The notes below the pieces were generated by a model. It did not search any database, was not told where the DNA came from, and saw only the letters and a program-made list of their open reading frames with translations. The position numbers were made by a program, and so were the translations under genes. From Symbiodinium natans (lineage: Eukaryota > Sar > Dinophyceae > Suessiales > Symbiodiniaceae), in the NCBI GenBank assembly GCA_905221605.1, contig CAJNDS010002623.1:1042871-1106870 (forward strand): DNA of 64,000 bases. Reading direction: 5' to 3'. Of this stretch, positions 30,395-40,756 are shown piece by piece; positions within the stretch are counted from its first letter, which is position 1; each line of letters begins with the position of its first letter.

Positions 30395-30539
30395 TTGATA
30401 TATGTGACCTTTGGCTCAAGATCTCGGCTCAACCCCGGCGGGGTGCACAGGTAGCAGAGCGGTAGCTGTGTGAACCAGCCTCGAGTCCCCTAACTGCTTT
30501 GGGTACCAGGCCTGCTTTTTCACAGCCTTTATTTGAGCC

Positions 30540-31455
30540 ATGTCCAGAGCACCTGTGCAGTCGAGATCCTCACTGCCAGCAAGTGATGGGTTGGAGTCAT
30601 CTCACCCAACTTGCTCTGCAGAGAGCCAGAAAGAAGGCACGGCCCGACTGGAGGGCGAAGCAGCCCGGCTTGGGGAACTCTTCCCTTATGCGAGTCCTCT
30701 TACAGTCGGCTGTGGAGTTTCTCCAGCCTTGGAAGACCAGGTAAGATGCTCGAGCAGCCTGGCAAATCCAGAGCGAACTTGGGCCCATAGAGCCAATTGT
30801 GGTCCCAGCCAAAGCAGGACTTTCCACCAAGCACTCTGCTTTCGCTGGCATCACAAGGGCCGGAAAGAGTGGCTGCTCCTCTCCGAGGACAGCAGCGTGT
30901 ATTTTGTTCGCACCAGCAAATCCGGCAAAACAGTCCGAGCCGGACCTTGTGGGCAATGGAGATGCATGGAAGACCCAGCAGAGCTCCACGGGGGAACGGG
31001 AGGCGACCCGCCCGTGCAGTGGCTTCGCCTTTTGAACTTTAATTGCACTGGCTGTGGTAACATTCCAACCCAAACCTCAACTTCTTGCCCGGTCCTGGGA
31101 AAAGGCAACCAGCGATCTTGCATGGAGAGGATGGAAGACGCATCGAGCTCTACTGTGCCCTTTGTCTAGAAAGCTTCCTAGCGTGCACGTGGAGCTGGCC
31201 GAGTTTCGACCAAGCAGTTAGGAGACCGGTGTTTCTGGACTACGCTTCCCTTGCTAACTTGCGTCAGTTAGGTCACCAAGGTACGGAGCCCGTAGAACCT
31301 TGCTGGCGCCGCTGTCTTCTGCAGCCAGCGCACATGGCTGGACCTTCCTTGAGGAAGGGTGTTCTCAGGATCTAGACTCCCCAGAAGAAGCAGGCAACAG
31401 TGATTGGCTGGTGTGTGGCTTTGAAGACTTGGAAGACGTCCCCTGGGAGGTCTGA
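30540..31455 (+). pseudogene. Broken copy of the 305-codon ORF
   Basis: Collinear with 33033-33950. It lacks one base near 31072 (CCCAAACC versus CCCATAACC) and one near 31303 (AACCTTGC versus AACCTTTGC), so its frame stops at 31169. Otherwise only a few substitutions separate it from the intact copy. Confidence 0.8.
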
Positions 31456-32326
31456 CCTAATCCGGCCCCAACCCACCCAAATTGCAGGAGCTATGCCCTG
31501 CCAGAATCAAGGGTGAGATGCTCACCCTCCGGAATCCCTTTGTCACGGGTGAAGCTTCTCCCCGTCCAATCAGCGACGGTCCTGTGAGTCCGTTCCCAAA
31601 CTGAGAGTGCCATAGGGCACCACGGAGAATCTTGCATAGAATTGGATCATTTAATGATCGCATAAGGATGCAGGTTGTAAGAATGCAAGCAGAAGTGCTC
31701 AGTCCCGGCACGTACCCAGATCCATCCGTCGGAATATTTTCGCAGTTGTTCCGATGGACACCCTGCAGGACAGGCCGCCTCGATGCGGCTTTTGTTCAGT
31801 TCGGCCCCTTTGCTCGGTCTGTGCAGCAGACCGCTGGACCGGGTTTTCGGGCTCAGGTGCTTGTGGGTCTTCCACAGGCCCAACACGGGGTTCTCGCAAA
31901 CACAGCGCACGAAAGGATAACGTTAGAACCGCACCCTGAAGATCCTCACTGGTTGATGAGGGGAGGGAGGGCGCTGAGGTGTGGCAGGAACGGACGAGGA
32001 TCCTAGTACGCCGACCGTATGAGGTTTAGGGCATTTCCCTGCATCAGTTTGGGGTTACCCGTGTTTGGCCTGTCGAGGATCTCCTTTGAGATTCCTGCAG
32101 GGTGCTGTTGTTTCTCTCCGGGTGGTGCAAGCCCATCTTGGAGGAAGCCTAGCGGCAGGCGTTGTTGTTAGGGACCAATGCTTGGCTGACGGACAGCCAG
32201 AGGCACCAGATTGTGGAGGTTAAAGGCTGTGGCTCGGTGCCTGAAAGCCTGCCCAACTGAGCTGCCCAAATCAACCAAGCCCTCCCTGCGTGCAAGTGGT
32301 ATGGGCTCCTTGGAGCCGCTGAGGTT

Positions 32327-32477
32327 GAACCAGTTAGTAAGAGCGAGAAAGCTGGTTCCCCTCCCTGGTGAGTAAGTGCGAGAAAGCCAGGTCAGCAAAC
32401 GGGGCTAACAGGAGCTCAGTGCTGCTGCGGCATGAGTTCCTGGGGCCTAGGTTAGTAAGGGCGAGAAAGCCTAGGCC
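32327..32477 (+). other. Three hairpins with conserved 18-nt loops, copy 1
   Basis: Hairpins at 32327-32358 (stem GAACCAG/CTGGTTC), 32364-32391 (CCTGG/CCAGG) and 32444-32477 (GGCCTAGG/CCTAGGCC). Each loop is exactly 18 nt and fits TKAGTAAGNGCGAGAAAG. Stem sequences differ completely but stay complementary, while the loops are conserved. Confidence 0.85.
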
Positions 32478-33032
32478 TGTGCCGGAGGTTGGCGACTTTG
32501 CCAAGCCACTTGCGTTCAGTTTAGTACAGGCATTGCCCATGTATCGGTTCCAGACCTTCTGCCTTTTCTGAGTGAGCCGGAAGTGGGTGAGTTTCTCCCC
32601 TGTACTGGCAGGGCTGATAGGGTAGGCAGTACAGACCAGGCAGTTCAACCTGCAGAACATTTTGCCTAGGGCTTTGTACAGTGCCAAACCAGTGAGTAGC
32701 CGTAGGCCGCCGAGCTTCTCGCGGAACTGGTTAGGCCCTTTTTCTTCTCTCGGTGCTCCCTGCACATAGTACGGCCGTGTCAAGCAGGCCAAGGACACCT
32801 CGAGAGTCCCTTTTCCGTGCATAGTTAATACCTACCGGAACTCCGGTTCCGAAGAGCCTAACCTGGCTAGCGACTCAGGCCGCTTTCGAGTGATATATGT
32901 GACCTGGCTCAAGATCTCGGCTCAACCCCGGTGGGGTGCACAGGTAGCAGAGCGGTAGCTGTGTGAACCAGCCTCGAGTCCCCTAACTGTTTTGGGTACC
33001 AGGCCTGCTTTTTCACAGCCTTCATTTGAGCC

Positions 33033-33950
33033 ATGTCCAGAGCACCTGTGCAGTCGAGATCCTCACTGCCAGCAAGTGATGGGTTGGAGTCATCTCACCC
33101 AACTTGCTCTGCAGAGAGCCAGAAAGAAGGCACGGCCCGACTGGAGGGCGAAGCAGCCCGGCTTGGGGAACTCTTCCCTTATGCGAGTCCCCTTACAGCC
33201 GGCTGTGGAGGTTCTCCAGCCTTGGAAGACCAGGTAAGATGCTCGAGCAGCCTGGCAAATCCAGAGCGAACTTGGGCCCATAGAGCCAATTGTGGTCCCA
33301 GCCAATGCAGGACTTTCCACCAAGCACTCTGCTTTCGCTGGCATCACAAGGGCCGGAAAGAGTGGCTGCTCCTCTCCGAGGACAGCAGCGTGTATTTTGT
33401 TCGCACCAGCAAATCCGGCAAAACAGTCCGAGCCGGACCCTGTGGGCAATGGAGATGCATGGAAGACCCAGCAGAGCTCCACGGGGGAACGGGAGGCGAC
33501 CCGCCCGTGCAGTGGCTTCGCCTTTTGAACTTTAATTGCACTGGCTGTGGTAACATTCCAACCCATAACCTCAACTTCTTGCCCGGTCCTGGGAAAAGGC
33601 AACCAGCGATCTTGCATGGAGAGGATGGAAGACGCATCGAGCTCTACTGTGCCCTTTGTCTAGAAAGCTTCCTAGCGTGCACGTGGAGCTGGCCGAGTTT
33701 CGACCAAGCAGTTAGGAGACCGGTGTTTCTGGACTACGCTTCCCTTGCTAACTTGCGTCAGTTAGGTCACCAAGGTACGGAGCCCGTAGAACCTTTGCTG
33801 GCGCCGCTGTCTTCTGCAGCCAGCGCACATGGCTGGACCTTCCTTGAGGAAGGGTGTTCTCAGGATCTAGACTCCCCAGAAGAAGCAGGCAACAGTGATT
33901 GGCTGGTGTGTGGCTTTGAAGACTTGGAAGACGTCCCCTGGGAGGTCTGA
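33033..33950 (+). CDS. Unknown 305-aa protein in the tandem unit
   Basis: No family recognised. It opens with a Ser-rich, low-complexity N-terminus. The middle (residues ~95-130) contains FRWHHKGRKEWLLLSEDSSV and YFVRTSKSGKTVR, which looks like a beta-rich folded domain. Two CxxC pairs follow (NFNCTGCGN and YCALCLES), suggesting a small zinc ribbon. The end is acidic (GFEDLEDVPWEV). The frame is intact here and broken in the neighbouring unit. It may be a gene captured by a non-autonomous element, or chance coding kept open by recent duplication; two copies alone cannot show selection. Confidence 0.45.
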   Translation: MSRAPVQSRSSLPASDGLESSHPTCSAESQKEGTARLEGEAARLGELFPYASPLTAGCGGSPALEDQVRCSSSLANPERTWAHRANCGPSQCRTFHQALCFRWHHKGRKEWLLLSEDSSVYFVRTSKSGKTVRAGPCGQWRCMEDPAELHGGTGGDPPVQWLRLLNFNCTGCGNIPTHNLNFLPGPGKRQPAILHGEDGRRIELYCALCLESFLACTWSWPSFDQAVRRPVFLDYASLANLRQLGHQGTEPVEPLLAPLSSAASAHGWTFLEEGCSQDLDSPEEAGNSDWLVCGFEDLEDVPWEV

Positions 33951-34832
33951 CCTAATCCGGCCCCAACCCACCCAAATTGCAGGAGCTATGCCCTGCCAGA
34001 ATCAAGGGTGAGATGCTCACCCTCCGGAATCCCTTTGTCACGGGTGAAGCTTCTCCCCGTCCAATCAGCGACGGTCCTGTGAGTCCGTTCCCAAACTGAG
34101 AGTGCCATAGGGCACCACGGAGAATCTTGCATAGAATTGGATCATTTAATGATCGCATAAGGATGCAGGTTGTAAGAATGCAAGCAGAAGTGCTCAGTCC
34201 TGGCACGTACCCAGATCCATCCGTCGGAATATTTTCGCAGTTGTTCCGATGGACGCCCTGCAGGACGGGCCGCCTCGATGCGGCTTTTGTTCAGCCTGAC
34301 ACCGGTTCGGCCCCTTTGCTCGGTCTGTGCAGCAGACCGCTGGACCGGGTTTTCGGGCTCAGGTGCTTGTGGGTCTTCCACAGGCCCAACACGGGGTTCT
34401 CGCAAACACAGCGCACGAAAGGATAACGTTAGAACCGCACCCTGAAGATCCTCACTGGTTGATGAGGGGAGGGAGGGCGCTGAGGTGTGGCAGGAACGGA
34501 CGAGGATCCTAAGTACGCCGACCGTATGAGGTTTAGGGCATTTCCCTGCACCAGTTTGGGGTTACCCGTGTTTGGCCTGTCGAGGATCTCCTTTGAGATT
34601 CCTGCAGGGTGCTGTTGTTTCTCTCCGGGTGGTGCAAGCCCATCTTGGAGGAAGCCTAGCGGCAGGCGTTGTTGTTAGGGACCAATGCTTGGCTGACGGA
34701 CAGCCAGAGGCACCAGATTGTGGAGGTTAAAGGCTGTGGCTCGGTGCCTGAAAGCCTGCCCAACTGAGCTGCCCAAATCAACCAAGCCCTCCCTGCGTGC
34801 AAGTGGTATGGGCTCCTTGGAGCCGCTGAGGT

Positions 34833-34983
34833 GAACCAGTTAGTAAGAGCGAGAAAGCTGGTTCCCCTCCCTGGTGAGTAAGTGCGAGAAAGCCAGGTCA
34901 GCAAACGGGGCTAACAGGAGCTCAGTGCTGCTGCGGCATGAGTTCCTGGGGCCTAGGTTAGTAAGGGCGAGAAAGCCTAGGCC
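34833..34983 (+). other. Three hairpins with conserved 18-nt loops, copy 2
   Basis: Same three hairpins as in the first unit, offset by 2506 bp: stem GAACCAG at 34833, CCTGG next and GGCCTAGG at 34950, with unchanged 18-nt loops. Confidence 0.85.
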
Positions 34984-35396
34984 TGTGCCGGAGGTTGGCG
35001 ACTTTGCCAAGCCACTTGCGTTCAGTTTAGTACAGGCATTGCCCATGTATCGGTTCCAGACCTTCTGCCTTTTCTGAGTGAGCCGGAAGTGGGTGAGTTT
35101 CTCCCCTGTACTGGCAGGGCTGATAGGGTAGGCAGTACAGACCAGGCAGTTCAACCTGCAGAACATTTTGCCTAGGGCTTTGTACAGTGCCAAACCAGTG
35201 AGTAGCCGTAGGCCGCCGAGCTTCTCGCGGATCTGGTTAGGCCCTTTTTCTTCTCTCGGTGCTCCCTGCACATAGTAGGGCCGTGTCAAGCAGGCCAAGG
35301 ACACCTCGAGAGTCCCTTTTCCGTGCATAGTTAATACCTACCGGAACTCCGGTTCCGAAGAGCCTAACCTGGCTAGCGACTCAGGCCGCTTTCGAG

Positions 35397-35932
35397 TGAT
35401 ATATGTGACCCTCCTAGTTTCCCAGTTGACACGTGATGTGCACTTGAGTTGTCTGCTATGAGTGTGAAGCATAGGCACGAGGACATGTCAGGCAGTGCAG
35501 ATTTCTTTTGGCTTGGTGAGACCTTGTTTTGAGTGGGAAGAACCGTTTTCTGTTCGTTTTCTCGAAACTCGTTTGTCGGAACTCGTTTCCTGTTTGTGAC
35601 CTGGTATTTGGTGACCAGAAGTGACTCAAGCCAGTTTAGGTCTGCACAGAGCTCAGCAGAGCACCTAAGAGGTGCTAGGAACCTACCCACAGTGTTTAGG
35701 AGTAGAAGTTCCATGGCTGAGTGTTTTCACCTGAAGTACCTTTGTTTTCCCATGTCTGGCAGACAGTGTTTGAAGCTGGAGAGCCGTGCTCGCATTGGCT
35801 CAAGACGAGCGGAGCTCGAGAAGCTGTGAACAGCGCAGTGAAAAGAGTCCGCACTTCGTGCTGTGAGGGTTGAGTGTAGTCTTGACCTGAGGTCCCTTAG
35901 GCCCCGTAGCTGTGCCACGAGTTTCAACGCAG
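35397..35932 (+). repeat. Resumed 3' LTR of element 1
   Basis: Begins TGATATATGTGACC and ends GTTTCAACG. Its last 150 bp match the 5' LTR remnant at 20187-20339. The two tandem units appear to have entered this LTR just after its first 14 bp. An inverted copy of 35485-35655 lies at 37865-38020. Confidence 0.6.
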
Positions 35933-37487
35933 GATCTTCACGTGGTCGCTCTCAAGCGTCTCTCTCGTGATGATGTGGAACGAACTACCAGAGTCAATCA
36001 GCCAGTAAATGCGATCGTCTGAAGGAAAACTAACCACCTGGTTCATGAGCATCATACCAAAGTGATATCCTTCCAGAAACGTCTTGATTGATGACTGTGC
36101 TTTTCCACTACCTTTGGTTGTGGGCTGCGCTGCTGCTTTCGCCGATGTAGACGATGAAGACAATTGCCTCTGGCTGCGTCGTAACGGCCTGGCTCGTCGC
36201 CGCTGCGGCTTTGTCCTTCGGAGGTGCCCAGCAGTCGCGTGCCCAGTGTCCAGTCTTTCCGCAGTTCCGGCAGACATCTGTCTTCTTCGCCTCTCTGCTC
36301 TTGCTCCGAGCTCTGTCTCCTTTTCCGCCTTGGTCACCTTTCCTGTCCTTTTCTTTCGCTTTGCCACCCTTCTGACCCTTTTCTCCTTTCTCGCCTTTGT
36401 TGTCCTTGTTGCCCTTGAAGCCTTTGTTGCTCTTGTCTCTGTCGCCCTTTCCGCCCTTGCCACCCTTGAAGGCATTCGCATACCCGGATGCTCCTTCTCT
36501 CTGGAAGTCCATCACACGAAGCTGCTCGTCGTAAAACTACAAACCAGTTATCAGCTCACCCATGCTCTTCGTTGAGTGATGGAGAAGCAGATATCTCTTG
36601 GTCTTAGAATCCAAGTGCTTCATCAGGCACAAGATTCCCTCTTGTTCTCCGATGAGCAACTCCGGGAAGCGATGCTTCACCTGCGCCTCGAACTTGAGAA
36701 GTTTGGTGGTGTACCACCTAGCGACATCAAGTGTCGCTTGAGGTGCTTTGGCAGCACCAGGCCAAATGCCTGCTCGCGAAGGGCTTGTCCTTCTACTCTG
36801 GAGCGAACGGACAACTCATTGTTCAGCGAACGCCAGAGTTCGTATCGAGCACTTGCTCCCATCTGCTTCACCTCGATGAGATGCACCAAATCCTGCCCAC
36901 ACTGGAACTTGCTCATGGACTGACGAAGCAAAAACTAAAGTTTGGTTGACCGAGCTGCCTTCCCGGCTTCAAGCTTCACTTGCAAAACTTCCACATTGCT
37001 ACTAATCTCCTGCAACTCCGTAGCGTACCAGTCGTAGCAAACAAAGCCAGCTTGTAAGTTTGTCTTTGTAAGCTGTCCAAGATTTCAGCATGTCTACTCG
37101 TCATGGACGCAAGTTCAGCTGAGGCAACTGTGGAATGTAACCCTCTGCTCTCAGAGTCTACTTCCATATCCACAGGGGTCGATGCATTCGCAGATGCTGC
37201 TAAGGGGTCTTGTAGGACTCGTCGACGGTAAAGTTGTAGCTGCTGCAATATGTGCATTGGCAGCATTCGCACTTGCAAGCTGCAATGTCTGCGTCAGCAT
37301 GGCACTCATCTGTTAAAGTTAAGCTGCCTGTTGCAGCATTGCTCTTGTGAACTCCATCTGTTGAGCTACTCCAGGTGCAAAGAGCAACTGCATATTCGGA
37401 ACTTGAAGGGTTTGTACTGCTGTCTAAGGGGGGTGCCATCTGGTAGAACTAAGGTCCAAGCGAAGGCAAGTCTTAACTGGTGGCTGA
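35933..37487 (-). pseudogene. Inverted, broken gag-protease copy
   Basis: Minus-strand counterpart of element 1 Gag. Order on the minus strand: the Gag coiled-coil end (37.44-37.28 kb), the STSPT region, helical Gag, Gly/Lys tract, CCHC knuckle (CRNCGKTGHWARDC), then protease IDSGSSFHI near 35.97 kb, where it stops abruptly. Frames shift several times. It lacks the 1 kb inserted in element 1 gag and so preserves the older join. Confidence 0.85.
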
Positions 37488-37683
37488 CCTAAGAGGTGCT
37501 AGGAACCTACCCCACAGTGTTTCGGAGTAGAAGTTCCATGGCTGAGTGTATTTACCCAAAGTACCTTTGTTTTCTCATGTCTGGCAGACAGTGTTCAAAG
37601 CTGGAGAGCCGTGCTCGCATTGGCTTAAGCCGAGCGAAGCTCGAGTAACTGCTGTGCCACGTGTTTGAACGTGGTAGCGGAGC
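37488..37683 (+). repeat. LTR piece with primer binding site
   Basis: Matches 35665-35932 with an internal deletion of about 75 bp and ends GTTTGAACG. It is followed at 37672-37683 by TGGTAGCGGAGC and then by leader sequence like 20352-20560. With the piece before it, the inverted gag copy is bracketed by LTR sequence in direct orientation. Confidence 0.75.
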
Positions 37684-37864
37684 TTTGTGCTCCAGCATGG
37701 ACACCGTGTTCCTGGGTAAGAGGCCGCGGTGCAGCAGCCTCAGTTCCACAGGGCTTTCTGGTGCAAGGTCACCAAGTGCCCGTGGAAGAAGAGAAAACGT
37801 GGTCTTTGCTAGCACGACCACCTTTACTTCCACGCGGAGTAGACCCAACGCAGTGAACAGCTGC

Positions 37865-38020
37865 TCTGTGCAGACCTGAACTGGCTTGAGTCACTTCTAG
37901 TTACCAAATACCAGGTCACAAACAGGATACAAGTTCCGACAAACAAGTTTTGAGAAAACAAATTAAAAACGGTTCTTCTAAAAACAAGGTCTGCCTGACA
38001 TGTTCTTATGTCCATACTTT
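37865..38020 (-). repeat. Inverted LTR piece
   Basis: The minus strand matches 35485-35655 (shared blocks include GACATGTCAGGCAG, TTTGTCGGAACT and TTTGTGACCTGGTATTTGGT). This makes a large inverted repeat around the whole 35.5-38.0 kb cluster. Confidence 0.8.
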
Positions 38021-38940
38021 ACAGCAGACTTAGTCCTATTTTCTTTTTAGACCACTGCATTGCAGCAATGGGGCACGTGCCACGCATCCATTGGAAATTG
38101 ATGGAATAACCTTGTTAGTGCCAACAAGGCCAAGTTTGCTGTTTGTAGATCTTGTGTGCCTGGAGAACATAGCGGAAGCTGCTAAAGTGGCTTCATCTTC
38201 GTCGAGTGCTGAAAGCTTGGGTGTTTCACATGCCGCGGAAAGCTTTGCTGTTTTTCGGGTGCTTGCTTGTTGGTTCGGAATTTCATCGATTCCAAGTAAG
38301 AATTAGAACGAAGACCTGCTTACTGTGCTGCTGATGTGGTACAGAAGCCAGCTTCAAAAACTAGAAGACGTTGGCCCGAAGCATTACAATTCAACGTCTA
38401 ACATTCACATTTAAGTTACACAATATTTGCAACCGGAATTCAAGTTCCACGATATTTGCAAGGCGCCCGGAATTCAAGTCACGACATTTGCAAGGTTTCA
38501 AGGCCCCGGAATTCTAGCAAGGTTTCCGCCAATCAAGATTCCCGACAAGGTTACTGCCTTGTCCAATGTGGAAGAGCGTACACTTCAAGTACACTGGAAG
38601 AACACGTGCAAGCGCTCCGCATGGTGCACACAGACAGAATCTGTGCTGTCTGCTGCGGAAGCACGCTTAGCTTTTGCCTTGGATAATGCTCTGACTGGAC
38701 AACTTCGGCAACCTCCAGTTCTAAGCGTGGCTAGCTTGAGCGCTGTTGGGCCCTCTCCGCTTCTTCGCTTCCTCTCTGCTTCTCAATTGCTGTGGAAGGT
38801 TGCATGGTAAATCAACAATTGCAATTCGGTAAAAAGGAATGGTAAAAGAACAAATTCGAAAAAGACTTGAAGTGTTGAACTGGAGTTAAAGCGTTTAAAA
38901 AGATCTTAAGTGAAGCAACGTGTCTAAGGTAAATTGCTGA
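38021..38940. other. Unassigned DNA with a short tandem repeat
   Basis: No gene recognised. At 38435-38520 a roughly 35-bp motif, CCGGAATTCAAGT followed by CACGA and ATTTGCAAGG, occurs about three times. Confidence 0.5.
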
Positions 38941-39176
38941 ATTGCTGCAATGCGCAGAAGGCCGCAGAGGAACCCGCAGAGGAGTAAACGGAGCGGAGGG
39001 AGCGGAGGGAGGACGAGGAGGAGAGGGAGAGGTGAAGAAGAAGAGAAGAGAGATAAGGAGAGGAGAAGAGGAAAAGAGGAGGAGAGGAGAGGAGAGAAGA
39101 GGAGGAGAGGAGGAGAGGAGGAGAGAAGGAGAGGAGAGGAGGAGAGGAGGAGGAGGAGAGGAGGAGAGGACCTTGT
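38941..39176. repeat. GA-rich (GGAGAGGA)n block
   Basis: Plus strand is almost pure purine from about 38990. Open frames through it give only Arg/Glu/Gly low complexity and are not genes. Confidence 0.85.
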
Positions 39177-39424
39177 GTATTTTTACAACCTTTGATTGAT
39201 GTGTTAATATCCCAATTAAAACTACTTGGCTTTAAGATTTTATTTTTAAGTCTCCTTGATAATATTTTTACACTGTATACAGTATCAATCAAATTAATAG
39301 TATTATGAATCAAATTCATGAATTTATTTAACTTATTATTGTCGAAATTATACGGATTTGTTCTAAACCAAATATAATATTCATACTTCAGTCATAAGAC
39401 TTTATTTTTAGTCTTTTGGTAGCT
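39177..39424. other. AT-rich island between purine tracts
   Basis: About 245 bp that are strongly AT-rich, unlike anything else in the window, with sharp edges against purine tracts on both sides. No coding similarity recognised. It could be an AT-rich foreign or organellar insert or a replication/unwinding element. Confidence 0.6.
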
Positions 39425-40612
39425 TAGAGAAGAGGAGGAGGAGGAGAGGAGGAGAGGAGGAGAGGAGGAGAGGAGGAGAGGAGAGGAGGAGGAGAGGAGG
39501 AGGAGAGGAGGAGAGGAGGAGAGGAGGAGAGGAGGGAGGAGGAGAGGAGGAGAGGAGGAGAGGAGGAGAGAGGAGAGGAGGAGAGGGAGGAGAGGGAGGA
39601 GAGGGAGGGAGGGAGGAGGAAGGAGGGGAGGGAGGAGGAGGAGGGAAGGAGAGGAGGAGAGGGAGGGGAGGGGGGAGGGGAGAGGGGGAGAGGGAGGAGA
39701 GGGAGAGGGAGGGGGAGGGGGGGGCGGGGAGGGGAGGGGGGGGGGGGGGGGGGGGGGGGAGGAGGGGGGGGAGGAGGGGGAGGAGGGGGGGAGGAGGGGT
39801 GGAGGGGGGGGAGGAGGGGGGAGAGGAGGGGGGGAGGAGGGGGGGGGTGGGGAGGAGCGGGGAGGGGGGAGGGGGGGGGAGGGGGGGGGAAGGGGGGGAG
39901 GGGAGGGGGGAGGGGTGGGAGGGGGGGAGGTGGGGGGAGGGGGGGGGGGGGAGAGGGGGGGAAGGGGGGGGAAGGGGGGGGGGGGGGGAGGTGGGGGGGG
40001 GAGGAGGGGGGGAGGAGGGGGAGGAGGGGGGGAGGAGGAGAGGGGGAGGAGGGGGGAGAGAGGAGGAGGAGGGGGAGAGGAGGGGGAGAGGAGGGGGAGA
40101 GGAGGGGGGAGAGGAGGGGGAGAGGAGGGGGGAGAGGAGGGGGAGAGAGAGGAGGGGAGGAGGAGGGGGAGGAGAGGAGGGGGAGAGGAGGAGAGGGGGA
40201 GGGGGGGGAGAGGGGGGGAGGGGGAGAGAGGGGGAGAGGAGGGGAGAGGGGGGAGGAGGGAGGAGGAGAGAGGAGGGGGGAGAGGAGGGGGAGGAGAGGA
40301 GGGGGAGGAGGAGGGGGGGGAGAGGAGGGGGAGGAGGGGGAGAGGGGGGAGAGAGGAGGGGAGGAGGGGGAGAGGAGGGGGGGAGGAGGGGAGAGGAGGG
40401 GGGGAGGAGGGAGAGGGGGGGAGGGGGGGGAGGAGGGGGGGGAGAGGAGGGGGGGAGGAGGGGGGGAGGGGGAGGAGGGGGGGAGGGGGGAGGGGGGGAG
40501 AGGAGGGAGAGGAGGGGGGAGAGGGGGGGGAGAGGAGGGGGGGAGGAGGGGGGGAGAGGAAGGGGGAGAGGAGGGGGGGAGGAGGGGGAGAGGAGGGGGA
40601 GAGGAGGGGGAG
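39425..40612. repeat. Polypurine tract, left half
   Basis: Nearly 1.2 kb of GGAGAGG/GGGGGAGG-type repeats with G and A only, apart from rare T or C. It ends with GGGAG (40608-40612), the left target duplication of element 2. The Pro/Ser/Leu-, Gly/Arg- and Glu-rich frames across it are artefacts. Confidence 0.95.
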
Positions 40613-40743
40613 TGTTTAGGATTTTCCCGATACAGCATGCCCAGATATTATGTTTTGCAGTTGTTTTAGCTGTTGCTCCCATGTAGCATGTGACTTGAGT
40701 GATTCGAATCTGCAGGCGTCTTTACGGATTCAAAAGTTTTTCA
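40613..40743 (+). repeat. 5' LTR of element 2 (131 bp)
   Basis: TGTTTAGGATTTT to CAAAAGTTTTTCA. Very short for an autonomous copia element. Confidence 0.95.
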
Positions 40744-40756
40744 TGGTAGCGGAGCC
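40744..40756 (+). promoter_or_regulatory. Primer binding site of element 2
   Basis: TGGTAGCGGAGCC immediately after the 5' LTR. The first 12 bases are identical to the site in element 1. Confidence 0.8.

Larger units (their letters stand above)
20187..30395 (+). mobile_element. Copia-type LTR retrotransposon (element 1), internal part
   Basis: Order: truncated 5' LTR (20187-20339), primer binding site, Gag N-terminus, about 1 kb of extra DNA, Gag-protease ORF, pol ORF (integrase before RT, the Ty1/copia order), C-terminal domain, polypurine tract (30386-30394). Its 3' LTR appears to begin at 30396 with TGATATATGTGACC and to resume at 35397 after two inserted 2.5-kb units. Frameshifts and the gag interruption indicate that this copy is no longer intact. 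Confidence 0.85.
30396..32890 (+). repeat. 2.5-kb tandem unit, copy 1
   Basis: Starts TGATATATGTGACC and ends CCGCTTTCGAG. It is about 98% identical by eye to the next unit. It contains a 305-codon frame broken by two single-base differences and a three-hairpin array near its 3' end. Confidence 0.9.
32891..35396 (+). repeat. 2.5-kb tandem unit, copy 2
   Basis: Second tandem unit, directly abutting copy 1. TGATATATGTGACC stands at its start and again right after its end (35397), so the two units sit between three copies of this 14-mer. A 13-bp insertion near 34296 and a few single-base changes distinguish it from copy 1. Confidence 0.9.

Noticed and set aside
30435-30520. tRNA-like or SINE-like promoter (GTAGCAGAGCGGTAG resembling an A box, GCCTCGAGTCC resembling a B box, then TTTTT)
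   Set aside because: The A-to-B distance (about 27 nt) is too short for a tRNA, no cloverleaf forms, and the match is partial. It is conserved in three copies only because they are recent duplicates.
39408-40686. Very long open frames (up to 424 codons) on both strands, Pro/Ser/Leu- or Gly/Arg/Glu-rich
   Set aside because: They lie in a purine-only repeat tract in which stop codons can hardly occur; composition is entirely repeat-driven.
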